Origin: Caballeronia sp. GAFFF1
Lineage (GTDB): Bacteria > Pseudomonadota > Gammaproteobacteria > Burkholderiales > Burkholderiaceae
Direction: 5' to 3'
Assembly (NCBI RefSeq): GCF_023630705.1
Contig: NZ_JALQEM010000018.1
Location: 186,001 to 250,000 of the forward strand
Length of the DNA: 64,000 bases
The translations under genes and the position numbers were made by a program. Below, piece after piece: positions 48,521 to 56,731 of this stretch. How positions within the stretch are numbered: position 1 is the first letter of the stretch; each line of letters opens with the position of its first letter. The notes beneath the pieces were generated by a model. It was given only the letters and a program-made list of their open reading frames with translations. It was not told the origin of the DNA and searched no databases.

Positions 48521-48582
48521 TCGGCCTCTAATCGGCCTCTAATCGGCCTCTAATCGGCCTCTAATCGGCCTCTAATCGGCCT
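48521..48582. repeat. 11-bp tandem repeat at the stop codon of the small secreted protein gene
   Basis: TCGGCCTCTAA occurs five times in tandem from 48521 to 48575, followed by a partial sixth copy (TCGGCCT). Read on the minus strand, each unit contains GCCGATTAG, the last two codons and stop of the gene ending at 48572. All complete extra copies are downstream of that stop. Confidence 0.95.
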
Positions 48583-48832
48583 TCTTGGCGTCCTTCAGGT
48601 TCGCTTTGGCGGCGGCTTCGTTCGCCTCCGACTGCGCTTCGGTCTTCTTCTTGTCCGCCTTTGCTTGCGCGACGGCGGCGTCCTTGTCCGCTTCGGCCTG
48701 CTTCTTCGCGGCCTTCTTGTCGGCGTGGGTCGGCGCGTCGCTCGTCGATTGCGCGAAGGCCGGTGCCGCGCTCACGCTCGTCAGTGCGCCCGCGATGAGC
48801 GCAGCCAGCAATGTGTGGGTGCGTCGATTCAT
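48572..48832 (-). CDS. Small secreted Lys/Ala-rich protein A
   Basis: This 86-aa protein has a signal peptide (1-27, MNRRTHTLLAALIAGALTSV then AAPAFAQ). The mature part is nearly all Lys, Ala, Glu, Asp and Gln (THADKKAAKKQAEADKDAAV), so it should form a charged helix or be disordered. GGAGG lies before the ATG at 48832. No family is recognised. It resembles the next gene in composition, and its end coincides with the tandem repeat. Confidence 0.75.
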   Translation of the reverse strand: MNRRTHTLLAALIAGALTSVSAAPAFAQSTSDAPTHADKKAAKKQAEADKDAAVAQAKADKKKTEAQSEANEAAAKANLKDAKKAD

Positions 48833-48916
48833 GGCGTCCTCCGTGTGGTAGTTAGTTGGTCGTCGCGTTCCCACCGCGAAGCCGGAGACACCAGGGCTTC
48901 GCGGCGTTCTGGGCGA

Positions 48917-49318
48917 TCAGTGCTGCTCGCCTTCATCCTTCGGCGTGCGGTCGGTCGCGGCGTTCAGGTCGTCCTTCGCGGCGGCCTTGTCGGCCTTGCG
49001 GTTGATCTTCGCGTTGCGGACCTGTTCCTTGTACTGCTGCTTGGCCTGCTTGTCGGCAGCCTTCATCTCCGCCTTCGATGCCTTCTTGGACGCGCGGTAT
49101 TCCGCGTTGGCCTGCGCGTCGGCGTTGCGCTTCTGCACGAGCGGATCGGGCGATGCCGGCGCGACCACGTTTTGCGGCGGCGGCGACACTTGCTGCTGAG
49201 CCTGCATCGGCGCCTGAGCGGGAGCCGAGTCCGCCGGCTGAGCGGTTTGCGCTTGCGCGCCGGTGGCAGCCATCGCGGCGAAAGCGGCGCCGATCATCAG
49301 AATTCGAGCCTTAGTCAT
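48917..49318 (-). CDS. Small secreted Lys/Ala-rich protein B
   Basis: This 133-aa protein has a signal peptide (1-23, ending GAQA), a Pro/Gln-rich linker (24-58), then a Lys/Ala-rich helical segment (SKKASKAEMKAADKQAKQQY). GAGAGGAC precedes the ATG at 49318. It lies on the same strand 84 nt before protein A and shares the KADKAAAK-type composition, so the two may be relatives or co-expressed. No function is recognised. Confidence 0.75.
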   Translation of the reverse strand: MTKARILMIGAAFAAMAATGAQAQTAQPADSAPAQAPMQAQQQVSPPPQNVVAPASPDPLVQKRNADAQANAEYRASKKASKAEMKAADKQAKQQYKEQVRNAKINRKADKAAAKDDLNAATDRTPKDEGEQH

Positions 49319-49603
49319 GAGCTTGTCCTCTCTGGGTGTGTCCGCCAAACGCGTCGACAACTTCGAGCGCGATGACGCGACTTGTCGTATAGAAGATGAC
49401 CGAAGCTGCATCGATCAAACGTACAGACCGGCCGGACGACGCGCGAGTTTCGCGAAACGAGTCATTGTTACCGGCGGTTTCACTTCGCTACATCTGCTTA
49501 ATCCGGCGAAACGAACGGTCGATCATGAAGGAGCACGCCCTGTGCCCGGAAGATGTCCCGCGCTGGTTTATCATCGAAGTCTTTTCGCATCTGAACGCCC
49601 GCC

Positions 49604-49825
49604 ATGCCGCAGCTTCAATTCACCCTCACGGGCGATTACGTCGAACTTCACAACCTGCTCAAGCTGATGGGTCTTGCCGATAGCGGCGGCTCGGCGAAGG
49701 CGCGCGTCGCGATGGGCGATGTCACCGTCGACGGCAAAGTGGAACTGCGCAAGACGTGCAAGATCCGAGCGGGCCAGGTCGTAATGCTCGACGGCCAGAA
49801 GATCCGAGTGCGCGCGCCCGACTGA
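49604..49825 (+). CDS. S4-domain RNA-binding protein (YbcJ-like)
   Basis: This 73-aa protein is a single S4 domain: VELHNLLKLMGLADSGGSAK, then VAMGDVTVDGKVELRKTCKI and VVMLDGQKIRVRAP. It matches the small YbcJ/YaaA-type RNA-binding family. Its RNA target is unknown. The ribosome site is weak, but the domain is complete. Confidence 0.85.
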   Translation: MPQLQFTLTGDYVELHNLLKLMGLADSGGSAKARVAMGDVTVDGKVELRKTCKIRAGQVVMLDGQKIRVRAPD

Positions 49826-49986
49826 TAGCGCTTGCGCCCATGCGCCCGCCGCTTGCGAAAAGACGACCATAACGGGACGCGTCATCGACATGCCGCGCGC
49901 GAGGCCATAAGCTTGTCGTCTTTCGTTCAGGTTTCAACGCACGACACGGACGCGTCCACGCGCCCTTCCGCTCCTTGCTCTCGATC

Positions 49987-51426
49987 ATGCAATCGCACAC
50001 CAGCCGCGCGACCCGCGCGCATTCGGGACACGTCAGTCTGTCTCGCCATGCCGTCGATACCGCGCGCCTCGCCGCGCCGCTCGCCATCGCGCAACTGTCG
50101 CAAATGGCGATGGGCGTCACGGACACGATTCTGCTCGGCTCGCTCGGGCCGGACGCGCTCGCCGCGGGCGGCCTGGGCGCCAACATGTTCTTCGTCGTGG
50201 TGACGCTTTTGCAGGGCGTATTGACGTCGGTGAGCGTGGCCGTCGCCCACGCGCGCGGCGCGGACGCGGAACACCGCGTGCCGGGCATCTACTGGACGGG
50301 GCTCGTGTTGTCCGTGCTGCTTGCCGTGCCGGCGTTCGTGCTGCTGTCGTATGCCGAGCCGATACTGCTCGCGTTCCACGAGCCCGCGACGCTCGCGCAC
50401 AACGTCGGCGAATATTGCGCGGTGCTGCGCTGGGGCACGCCGGGCAGCCTGATCGGCATCGGCATGATGCGCGCGTTCCTGCCGGCCATCGGCGCGGCGA
50501 AGCGCTTGCTGTGGGTGTCCATCGGCGGCGTGTTCGTCAACGGCTTTCTGAACTATGGGCTGATCCACGGCGCGTACGGCCTGCCGCGCGAAGGCTTTCT
50601 CGGCTCGGCGGCGGCGACCGCAATCACCGTCTGGCTCACGGCCTTCGCGCTCGTCGCGCTGCTGCATCTGCGCCCGCGCTACCGGCATTTCGTCTCCGCC
50701 GCGCGGCCGCATCTGCCGCTCATGGGCGAGCTCTTCGGCATCGGCTGGCCGGTCGCCATCACGTACGGCGTGGAATCGACGCTCTTTCTCGCGACCGGCA
50801 TGATGGTCGGCCTGCTCGGCGAAGCGCCGCTCGCCGCGCACCAGATCGCGCTCAATGTGGCGTCGGCGGCCTTCATGGTGCCGCTCGCCATCGGGCAGGC
50901 CGCGAACGTGCGCGTCGGTTACTGGGCCGGCGCGGGCGTGCCGGTCGCGGCGCGTCACGCGGGCTTCGTCGCGCTGGCGCTCGGCGTCGGCTTCATGATG
51001 TGTTCCGGGCTCGTGCTCATTACCGCGCCGCGCGCAATCGTCGGCCTGTATCTGCATCTCGATGATCCCGCCAATGCGCGGACCGTGGCGCTCGCCGCTT
51101 CGCTTCTGAGCGTCGCGGCCGTGTTCCAGATCGTCGACGGCATGCAGACGGTCGGCTCGGGCTGCCTGCGGGGCCTGAAAGACACGCGCGTGCCGATGCT
51201 CGCCGCCGCGTTCGGCTATTGGGGCGTCGGCTTTCCGACGGGCTATGTGCTCGCGTTTCACTTCGAGCTCGGCGCCAAAGGCTTGTGGTGGGGACTCGCG
51301 GCAGGGCTGGCGAGCGTCGCCGTGCTGATGACGCTGCGCTTTCATCGCATCAGCAGGCGGCTCGTGGAAACGGGCGTCGCGCGCGCCGACGATCGCGTGG
51401 ACGGGGCTTCGAAGCGCGTTGCGTAA
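49987..51426 (+). CDS. MATE-family efflux transporter
   Basis: This 479-aa protein has twelve predicted membrane segments in two similar halves. APLAIAQLSQMAMGVTDTIL at the N terminus and the equivalent GWPVAITYGVESTLFLATGM in the second half are MATE signatures. It is of the NorM type, which exports cationic compounds using sodium or protons. The ATG at 49987 is preferred over a TTG four codons upstream. The substrate is not shown. Confidence 0.92.
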   Translation: MQSHTSRATRAHSGHVSLSRHAVDTARLAAPLAIAQLSQMAMGVTDTILLGSLGPDALAAGGLGANMFFVVVTLLQGVLTSVSVAVAHARGADAEHRVPGIYWTGLVLSVLLAVPAFVLLSYAEPILLAFHEPATLAHNVGEYCAVLRWGTPGSLIGIGMMRAFLPAIGAAKRLLWVSIGGVFVNGFLNYGLIHGAYGLPREGFLGSAAATAITVWLTAFALVALLHLRPRYRHFVSAARPHLPLMGELFGIGWPVAITYGVESTLFLATGMMVGLLGEAPLAAHQIALNVASAAFMVPLAIGQAANVRVGYWAGAGVPVAARHAGFVALALGVGFMMCSGLVLITAPRAIVGLYLHLDDPANARTVALAASLLSVAAVFQIVDGMQTVGSGCLRGLKDTRVPMLAAAFGYWGVGFPTGYVLAFHFELGAKGLWWGLAAGLASVAVLMTLRFHRISRRLVETGVARADDRVDGASKRVA

Positions 51427-51467
51427 GAGATGCGCGCGCCACGCATATGCAAAGCAAGAATGCTTGT

Positions 51468-51496
51468 TTGGTGCTCGCCGCGTGCGTTGTTAGGAT
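51468..51496 (+). promoter_or_regulatory. Possible promoter for the small RNA candidate
   Basis: TTGGTG (51468-51473) and TAGGAT (51491-51496) are 17 bp apart. Both are weak matches (3 and 4 of 6), so this is suggestive only. If correct, the start would fall near 51503; an earlier start at about 51491 would need another promoter. Confidence 0.35.
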
Positions 51497-51568
51497 AAAC
51501 CCCGTCTCCTCCTTGAGACTTATCCAGTAACAGGGGTTATAGCCCGCTCTGCCGAGCGGGCTTTTTTT
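51491..51568 (+). ncRNA. Candidate small RNA with an anti-Shine-Dalgarno-like loop
   Basis: This intergenic unit has GTCTC (504-508) pairing with GAGAC (515-519) around CTCCTT, so CCTCCTT at 51508-51514 is mostly exposed. GGATAA (493-498) can pair with TTATCC (520-525), and ACCCC (499-503) with GGGGT (533-537). The unit ends in a strong terminator. There is no open frame with a ribosome site. CCUCCUU equals the anti-Shine-Dalgarno tail of 16S rRNA, so it could bind ribosome sites of mRNAs. Evidence is structural only. Confidence 0.5.
51541..51568 (+). terminator. Intrinsic terminator at the end of the small RNA candidate
   Basis: AGCCCGCTC (51541-51549) pairs with GAGCGGGCT (51554-51562) over TGCC, followed by seven T. 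It is strong in the plus direction, and lies 114 nt after the MATE gene. Confidence 0.93.
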
Positions 51569-51748
51569 CGGCTGCCGATTCCCGCGCATCGTGCGTTTGC
51601 TCGCCTGGCCCGCACGCCAGTTCCCCTAGAATAAATTCCGAGATGCCGCAGCGGCGAGAACGCTTCTTGCTGTGTCGCGATGCTGCTGTTGCTCTAAGCG
51701 GTCGCACGGAAGCAGCCGAATCGAGATAAACAAAAAAGAGGAAGCGAA

Positions 51749-53449
51749 GTGTCGGAGATCCGGGGAATTTGCCAAGCTGGATGGGAAGTCGCGCGCGTTC
51801 GAAACGACGCATCGGTCGCGACGAAAACAACGAAATGGGTGAGCAGCACGCGCCGCATGGCGGTCATGGCGGTCCTCACCGCGCTCTGCGCCGGATGCGC
51901 GACGCGCCCGCCCGCCACCGCGTTCGATCGTCCGGTGACGCACGCGCTGCCCGCGACGGAGCCGACGCCGCTCCAAACGGCGCTCGCGCCGCTGGAAAAG
52001 CAGCATCCGGACGAATCCGCCGTGCGCCTTCTGCCGACCGGCTCGGACGCGCTTCAGGCGCGCGTCGCGCTGGCTCGCGCCGCGACGAAGACCCTCGACA
52101 TGCAGTACTACATCGCCGAGGAGGACAACACCGGCAAGCTGCTGCTCGGCGCGGCGCTCTACGCGGCAGATCGCGGCGTGCGCGTGCGCATGCTGGTCGA
52201 CGACCTGAACTTCAAGGACATCGACCGCATCATGGCGGCGCTGAACTCGCACGAGAACATCGAAATACGCGTGTTCAATCCGTACGGCAGCGCGCAGCGG
52301 AGCTTTTATGAGCGCACGCAAAACTTCTTCACGAACCTGAACCACTTCACGCGCCGCATGCACAACAAGGCGATGATCGCGGATAACCAGATCGCGATCG
52401 TCGGCGGGCGCAATCTCGGCGACGAATACTTCAACGCCAGCCCGACGCTGCAATTCCGCGATCTCGACATGTTCACGGCCGGCCCCGTCGTGCACAAGGT
52501 TTCCGCGAGCTTCGACGATTACTGGAACAGCACGCTCTCCTACCCGCTGCGCGTGCTGAACAAGCAGAAGTTCGATCCGTCCGAACTCGACAAGACGCGC
52601 GAGGATCTGCGCAACCACTGGCGCGAGCAAGCCGACCCGCTGAATGCCAAGCCGCTCAACGCGACGCCGCTCGCCCAGCAGATATCGCGCGGGGAGATGA
52701 GCCTCGTCTGGGCGCCCACCGAGTTCGAAGCGGATTCGCCCGCGAAGATCGAACATCCGAGCGACGACTATAAAAGCCCGCCGATGACGCGGCTCGCCGA
52801 GCTGATGAAGAACGCGCAGAACGAGTTCCTCATTCTGTCGCCGTACTTCGTGCCGCACGACGTGGGCGTGAAGGCGCTGGCCGACCTGACGCGCCGCCAC
52901 GTGCGCGTCGCGGTGCTGACCAACTCGCTCGCCGCCACCGATGCCGTCGCGGTTCAGGCAGGCTATGCGCCGTATCGCATTCCGCTTCTGCAAAACGGCG
53001 TCGAGCTGTACGAATTCAAGCCGCTTCAGCCGGAAGGCGAGAGCCGCCCTCCGCCCGGCCTTTTCGGCTCCTCGTCGCGCGCGAGTCTGCATGCCAAGGC
53101 GTATGTGATCGATCGGAGTATCCTCGTGATCGGATCGATGAATCTCGATCCCCGCTCGGCGCGGCTCAACACCGAACTGGCGCTCGTGATTCACAGCAAG
53201 CCGGTCGCGGAGCAGGTCGCGGCGCTGTTCGACAGGGGCATCTCGCCGAAAGCGAGCTGGCGCGTGGAGCTGGCGAGCGCGGCGGTGATGGCGGAGTTGC
53301 GCCGCACCGGCTCGCCGCAGTCCGGTCTCGTGTGGACCAGCCAGGAAGACATCGGCACTGTGACTTATAACTTCGATCCCGACGCCGGCTTTTACCGTAA
53401 CGCAATGACGGGCGTCTTCAAGCTGCTGCCCGTCGACGAGCAGCTTTGA
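51749..53449 (+). CDS. Phospholipase D-family protein, cardiolipin synthase C-like
   Basis: This 566-aa protein has two HKD motifs, [18 protein letters not shown] and [18 protein letters not shown], and the ClsC-like features [20 protein letters not shown] and [16 protein letters not shown]. Such enzymes make cardiolipin from phospholipids at the membrane. A lipoprotein-like signal ([17 protein letters not shown]) is about 37 residues in; its lipobox LCAGC is atypical. The GTG at 51749 has AGAGGAAG before it, but starts at GTG 51839 or ATG 51857 would give a normal-length signal peptide. Confidence 0.88.
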   Translation: MSEIRGICQAGWEVARVRNDASVATKTTKWVSSTRRMAVMAVLTALCAGCATRPPATAFDRPVTHALPATEPTPLQTALAPLEKQHPDESAVRLLPTGSDALQARVALARAATKTLDMQYYIAEEDNTGKLLLGAALYAADRGVRVRMLVDDLNFKDIDRIMAALNSHENIEIRVFNPYGSAQRSFYERTQNFFTNLNHFTRRMHNKAMIADNQIAIVGGRNLGDEYFNASPTLQFRDLDMFTAGPVVHKVSASFDDYWNSTLSYPLRVLNKQKFDPSELDKTREDLRNHWREQADPLNAKPLNATPLAQQISRGEMSLVWAPTEFEADSPAKIEHPSDDYKSPPMTRLAELMKNAQNEFLILSPYFVPHDVGVKALADLTRRHVRVAVLTNSLAATDAVAVQAGYAPYRIPLLQNGVELYEFKPLQPEGESRPPPGLFGSSSRASLHAKAYVIDRSILVIGSMNLDPRSARLNTELALVIHSKPVAEQVAALFDRGISPKASWRVELASAAVMAELRRTGSPQSGLVWTSQEDIGTVTYNFDPDAGFYRNAMTGVFKLLPVDEQL

Positions 53450-53472
53450 CCACTTCAAAGGACCATCAGGCC

Positions 53473-54879
53473 ATGACACAGAACGCACAGAGCGATGTAC
53501 GCATGGAGAAGGACACTTTCGGCGAGATCGCCGTGCCCAACGGCAAGCTCTGGGGCGCGCAAACGCAGCGGTCGTTGCAGAACTTCAAGATATCGACGGA
53601 AAAGCAGTCGCCCGAACTCATTACCGCGCTCGCGATCATCAAGCGCGCCGCCGCCGAGGTGAATCAGGACCTGGAGGTGCTCGACGCAAACAAGGCGCAG
53701 GCGATCATGCAGGCGGCCGACGAGATCATCGACGGCAAGCATCCGGACGAATTTCCGCTCGCTGTGTGGCAGACGGGTTCCGGCACGCAGACGAACATGA
53801 ATCTGAACGAGGTGATCGCCAATCGCGCGAGCGAGCTGCTCGGCGGGCCGCGCGGCGAAGAGCGCCTCGTGCATCCGAACGATGACGTGAACCGCGGCCA
53901 GTCGTCCAACGACGTGTTTCCGACGGCGATGCACGTCGCCGCCGCATATGCGATCGTCAGGCATCTGGTGCCGTCGCTGAAGACGCTGCGCGAGACGCTC
54001 GACAACAAGGCGAAGCAGTTCGCGGATGTCGTGAAGATCGGCCGCACGCACTTGCAGGACGCGACGCCGCTCACGCTCGGTCAGGAGTTTTCCGGCTACG
54101 TCGCACAACTCGACCAAGGCATCCGCCACGTCGAAGCGACGCTGCCGCATCTCTATCAGCTCGCGCAGGGCGGCACGGCGGTCGGCACGGGGCTGAACGC
54201 GCATCCGGAGTTCGCGGTGAAAGTGGCGCAGAGCATCGGCAAGCTGACGGGCCTGCCGTTCGAAACCGCGCCCAACAAGTTCGAGGTGATGGCCGCCGCC
54301 GACGCGCTCGTCGCGGCGCACGGCGCGTTAAAAACCGTCGCAGCGAGCATGATGAAGATCGCCAACGACATTCGCTGGCTCGCGAGCGGCCCGCGCTGCG
54401 GCCTGGGCGAACTATCGATTCCGGAGAACGAGCCGGGCAGTTCCATCATGCCGGGCAAGGTGAACCCGACGCAGTCCGAAGCCGTGACCATGCTCTGCTG
54501 CCAGGTGTTCGGCAACGACGTGGCGGTGAACTTCGGCGGCGCGAGCGGCAATTTCGAGCTGAACGTGTTCCGGCCGATGATCGCGCATAACGTGCTGCAG
54601 TCCATCCGCCTGCTCGCGGACGGCGCGCAGAGCTTCAACGACAACTGCGCGGTGGGCATCGAGGCGAATCAGGAGCGCATCGACAGTTTGCTCAACGAAT
54701 CCCTCATGCTGGTGACGGCGCTCAATCCGCACATCGGCTATGACAAGGCCGCGCAGATCGCCAAGAAGGCGCACAAGGAAGGCACGACGCTCAAGGCCGC
54801 CGCGCTCGCGCTCGGGCACGTGACCGAGCAGCAGTTCGATGAATGGGTGAAGCCGCACGAGATGGTGGGCAGGAAGTAG
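53473..54879 (+). CDS. fumC: Class II fumarate hydratase
   Basis: FumC is the iron-free fumarase of the citric acid cycle. The 468-aa product has the signature [16 protein letters not shown], the substrate loop [19 protein letters not shown] and [20 protein letters not shown]. The ATG at 53473 ([14 protein letters not shown]) is preferred over a TTG at 53446, which overlaps the preceding gene. Being stable to oxidants, it often backs up the iron-sulfur fumarase. Confidence 0.97.
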   Translation: MTQNAQSDVRMEKDTFGEIAVPNGKLWGAQTQRSLQNFKISTEKQSPELITALAIIKRAAAEVNQDLEVLDANKAQAIMQAADEIIDGKHPDEFPLAVWQTGSGTQTNMNLNEVIANRASELLGGPRGEERLVHPNDDVNRGQSSNDVFPTAMHVAAAYAIVRHLVPSLKTLRETLDNKAKQFADVVKIGRTHLQDATPLTLGQEFSGYVAQLDQGIRHVEATLPHLYQLAQGGTAVGTGLNAHPEFAVKVAQSIGKLTGLPFETAPNKFEVMAAADALVAAHGALKTVAASMMKIANDIRWLASGPRCGLGELSIPENEPGSSIMPGKVNPTQSEAVTMLCCQVFGNDVAVNFGGASGNFELNVFRPMIAHNVLQSIRLLADGAQSFNDNCAVGIEANQERIDSLLNESLMLVTALNPHIGYDKAAQIAKKAHKEGTTLKAAALALGHVTEQQFDEWVKPHEMVGRK

Positions 54880-55092
54880 GCGTTCTCGGGCGGTCTCAGG
54901 CGGTCTCAGGCGTTCGCGGCCGGCAAGCGCAAGTCGGGCGAGCGCGCCTCCCACGTCGCGCTGGAGCCATGCGAACAGGCCACCGCCGGACTGACGGCAA
55001 GGGTCTGCACGGCGCGGTCGAGGTGGCGCGCAAGCGCACTCGTGAACAAAAGCGCGTCGTGCGGAACTCGAAGTCGCGCCCGCAAAGGCGCG

Positions 55093-55608
55093 TCAGACCT
55101 TGCCCGCCGCCACTTCTTCCGGCTTCAGTTCGACGATTGCATCGAGCGCGTCTTTCACGTCCATCGCGTATTTCGCGAGACGTTTCTCTTCTTCCGATTC
55201 GGGCATGAACGGCGGCACGGGCGTGGGTTGCCCCTTTTCGTCGACGGCGACGAACACCATCAGACAGTCGGTGGTCTGCTCGAGCTCGCCGACTTTCGGG
55301 TCGCCCGCGTGCACCGAGACGTGAATGTGCATGCTGGTGCGTCCGGTCAGCACGACGCGCGCGCGCAACTCGACGAGATTGCCGACGAGAATCGGCCGCC
55401 TGAAGCGGATGTTGCCGACGCTCACCGTCACCGCATAGCGTCCGCTCCACATCGCGGCGCAGGCGTAAGCGGTTTCGTCGATCCATTTCATGAGCGCGCC
55501 GCCGTGCACCTTGCCGCCGAAGTTGACGGAAATCGGCTCGGCAAGAAAGCGGAAGGTGGTTTCGGCGCGGCCTGCGCGCAAGGCGGCGGGCGGGGTCGGC
55601 GTGGTCAT
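55093..55608 (-). CDS. Acyl-CoA thioesterase (hotdog fold, YciA-like)
   Basis: This 171-aa hotdog-fold protein has NFGGKVHGGALMKWIDETAYACAAMWSGRY, given here only as the region around residues 29-58, with the conserved aspartate in WIDE, and VSVGNIRFRRPILVGNLVEL. The pattern matches YciA/BACH-type acyl-CoA thioesterases, which hydrolyse acyl-CoA. The C terminus is Glu/Lys-rich. It lies opposite fumC with about 210 nt between them. Confidence 0.87.
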   Translation of the reverse strand: MTTPTPPAALRAGRAETTFRFLAEPISVNFGGKVHGGALMKWIDETAYACAAMWSGRYAVTVSVGNIRFRRPILVGNLVELRARVVLTGRTSMHIHVSVHAGDPKVGELEQTTDCLMVFVAVDEKGQPTPVPPFMPESEEEKRLAKYAMDVKDALDAIVELKPEEVAAGKV

Positions 55609-55661
55609 GGCGGCTCCCAGCGGAGAAAGAAGCCGCGATTATAGGCCGCGAAAAATGGCGG

Positions 55662-55802
55662 CTAGTTGTGGACGGTGACGCCCTGATCGATGGTGCCGTA
55701 CATCGTGATGCTGCCGCCGCCCGCCGACGACGACGGCCCGCCCGCGCAGCCCGCGCACAGGGTGAGAACGGCCAGCGCGGCTGCGCTGATGAGCTTGGAC
55801 AT
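55662..55802 (-). CDS. 46-residue lipoprotein with a porin-like motif
   Basis: The frame reads MSKLISAAALAVLTLCAGCA, a lipoprotein signal with lipobox LCAGC and acceptor Cys19, then a Gly/Ser linker and SITMYGTIDQGVTVHN. That last part resembles the first beta strand of Burkholderia porins (SVTLYGVVDAG-type). A protein of this length cannot form a barrel. Such short proteins are easily missed; this one has a sensible signal and stop, but a weak ribosome site. Confidence 0.65.
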   Translation of the reverse strand: MSKLISAAALAVLTLCAGCAGGPSSSAGGGSITMYGTIDQGVTVHN

Positions 55803-55937
55803 ACGAATACCTGCTGCGTGGTGATACGAGCGACCATTCTAGCGCCGCGAGCGCCGCATCGACATTTCACGCGGATGTGAAACGTCGGGTGCGCGGGCGC
55901 GCTACAGTGGCGACATCCACCGTTGCGTGCCCTCGCC

Positions 55938-56681
55938 ATGAATTCCGCTCTCGATGACGTCCGCTCGCGGCATTTTCCCGGCCTTTCGCGCATCGGCGCG
56001 CTGCTGGCCGATCCGGGCCGCGCCGCGATGCTCTGGTCGCTGATGGACGGCACGGCGCGTCCCGCCGGCGAACTGACGATGATCGCGGGCCTCTCGCCGT
56101 CCGCCGCGAGCGCGCATCTCGCGCGGCTGACCGATGGCGGCCTGCTCGCACTCGAAGTCAGCGGTCGGCATCGCTACTACCGCATCGCGACGCCCGATAT
56201 CGCCGCCGCCATCGAGGCGCTCGCGAATCTCGCGCGCGCAAGCGCGCCGCAAGCCGCGCCGCAGCGTCCGGCGAGCGCCGTGCCGCTCGAGATGCGCTAT
56301 GCCCGCACCTGCTACGACCACCTCGCGGGCGAGCTGGCCGTGCGGCTCTTCGACGGCATGCTCGCACGGCGCTGGCTCTCCACTCCAGACGCCGATTCGG
56401 CGACGCGCGAATCGTCCGCGCTCGACACCACGCCCGACGGAACGCTGGCGTTCGCGCAACTGGGCATCGACGTGACAGCGCAGCGCGCGCGGCGGCGGAG
56501 GTTCGCCTGCACGTGCATCGACTGGAGCGAGCGGCGTCCGCACTTGGGCGGCGCGCTCGGCGCGGCGTATCTCGAAGCCTGCGAAACGCACAGCTGGATC
56601 GAGCACACGGCCAAGCGTCGCGTCTTGCGCGTGACGCCCGCCGGACAGCGGCATTTCGAAGCGTTTCTCTCCGGGCGCTGA
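55938..56681 (+). CDS. ArsR-type regulator of the long form
   Basis: This 247-aa protein has an N-terminal winged helix (about 15-100: RIGALLADPGRAAMLWSLMD, LSPSAASAHLARLTDGGLLA) like ArsR proteins. Its long C-terminal part contains FACTCIDWSERRPHLGGALG, a pattern kept in a proteobacterial group of long ArsR-like regulators; the two cysteines could bind metal or sense oxidation. No obvious target lies beside it. Start at ATG 55938 is preferred over a TTG upstream. Confidence 0.87.
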   Translation: MNSALDDVRSRHFPGLSRIGALLADPGRAAMLWSLMDGTARPAGELTMIAGLSPSAASAHLARLTDGGLLALEVSGRHRYYRIATPDIAAAIEALANLARASAPQAAPQRPASAVPLEMRYARTCYDHLAGELAVRLFDGMLARRWLSTPDADSATRESSALDTTPDGTLAFAQLGIDVTAQRARRRRFACTCIDWSERRPHLGGALGAAYLEACETHSWIEHTAKRRVLRVTPAGQRHFEAFLSGR

Positions 56682-56683
56682 AA

Positions 56684-56711
56684 ACAAAAACGCGCGACCG
56701 AGGCCGCGCGT
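56684..56711 (-). terminator. Terminator of thyA
   Basis: On the minus strand ACGCGCG (plus 711-705) pairs with CGCGCGT (696-690) over an 8-nt loop, followed by TTTTTGTTTT. It lies between the convergent ArsR and thyA genes. Confidence 0.8.
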
Positions 56712-56731
56712 TCGTCCGTGCTTGCGTTCGA

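Noticed and set aside
49396..49683. Plus-strand 95-codon frame before the S4 protein
   Set aside because: No ribosome site or family; it overlaps the real S4-domain gene in another frame.
54884..54925. Repeated GGCGGTCTCA near the fumC end
   Set aside because: Only two to three short copies; probably chance or minor slippage with no function visible.
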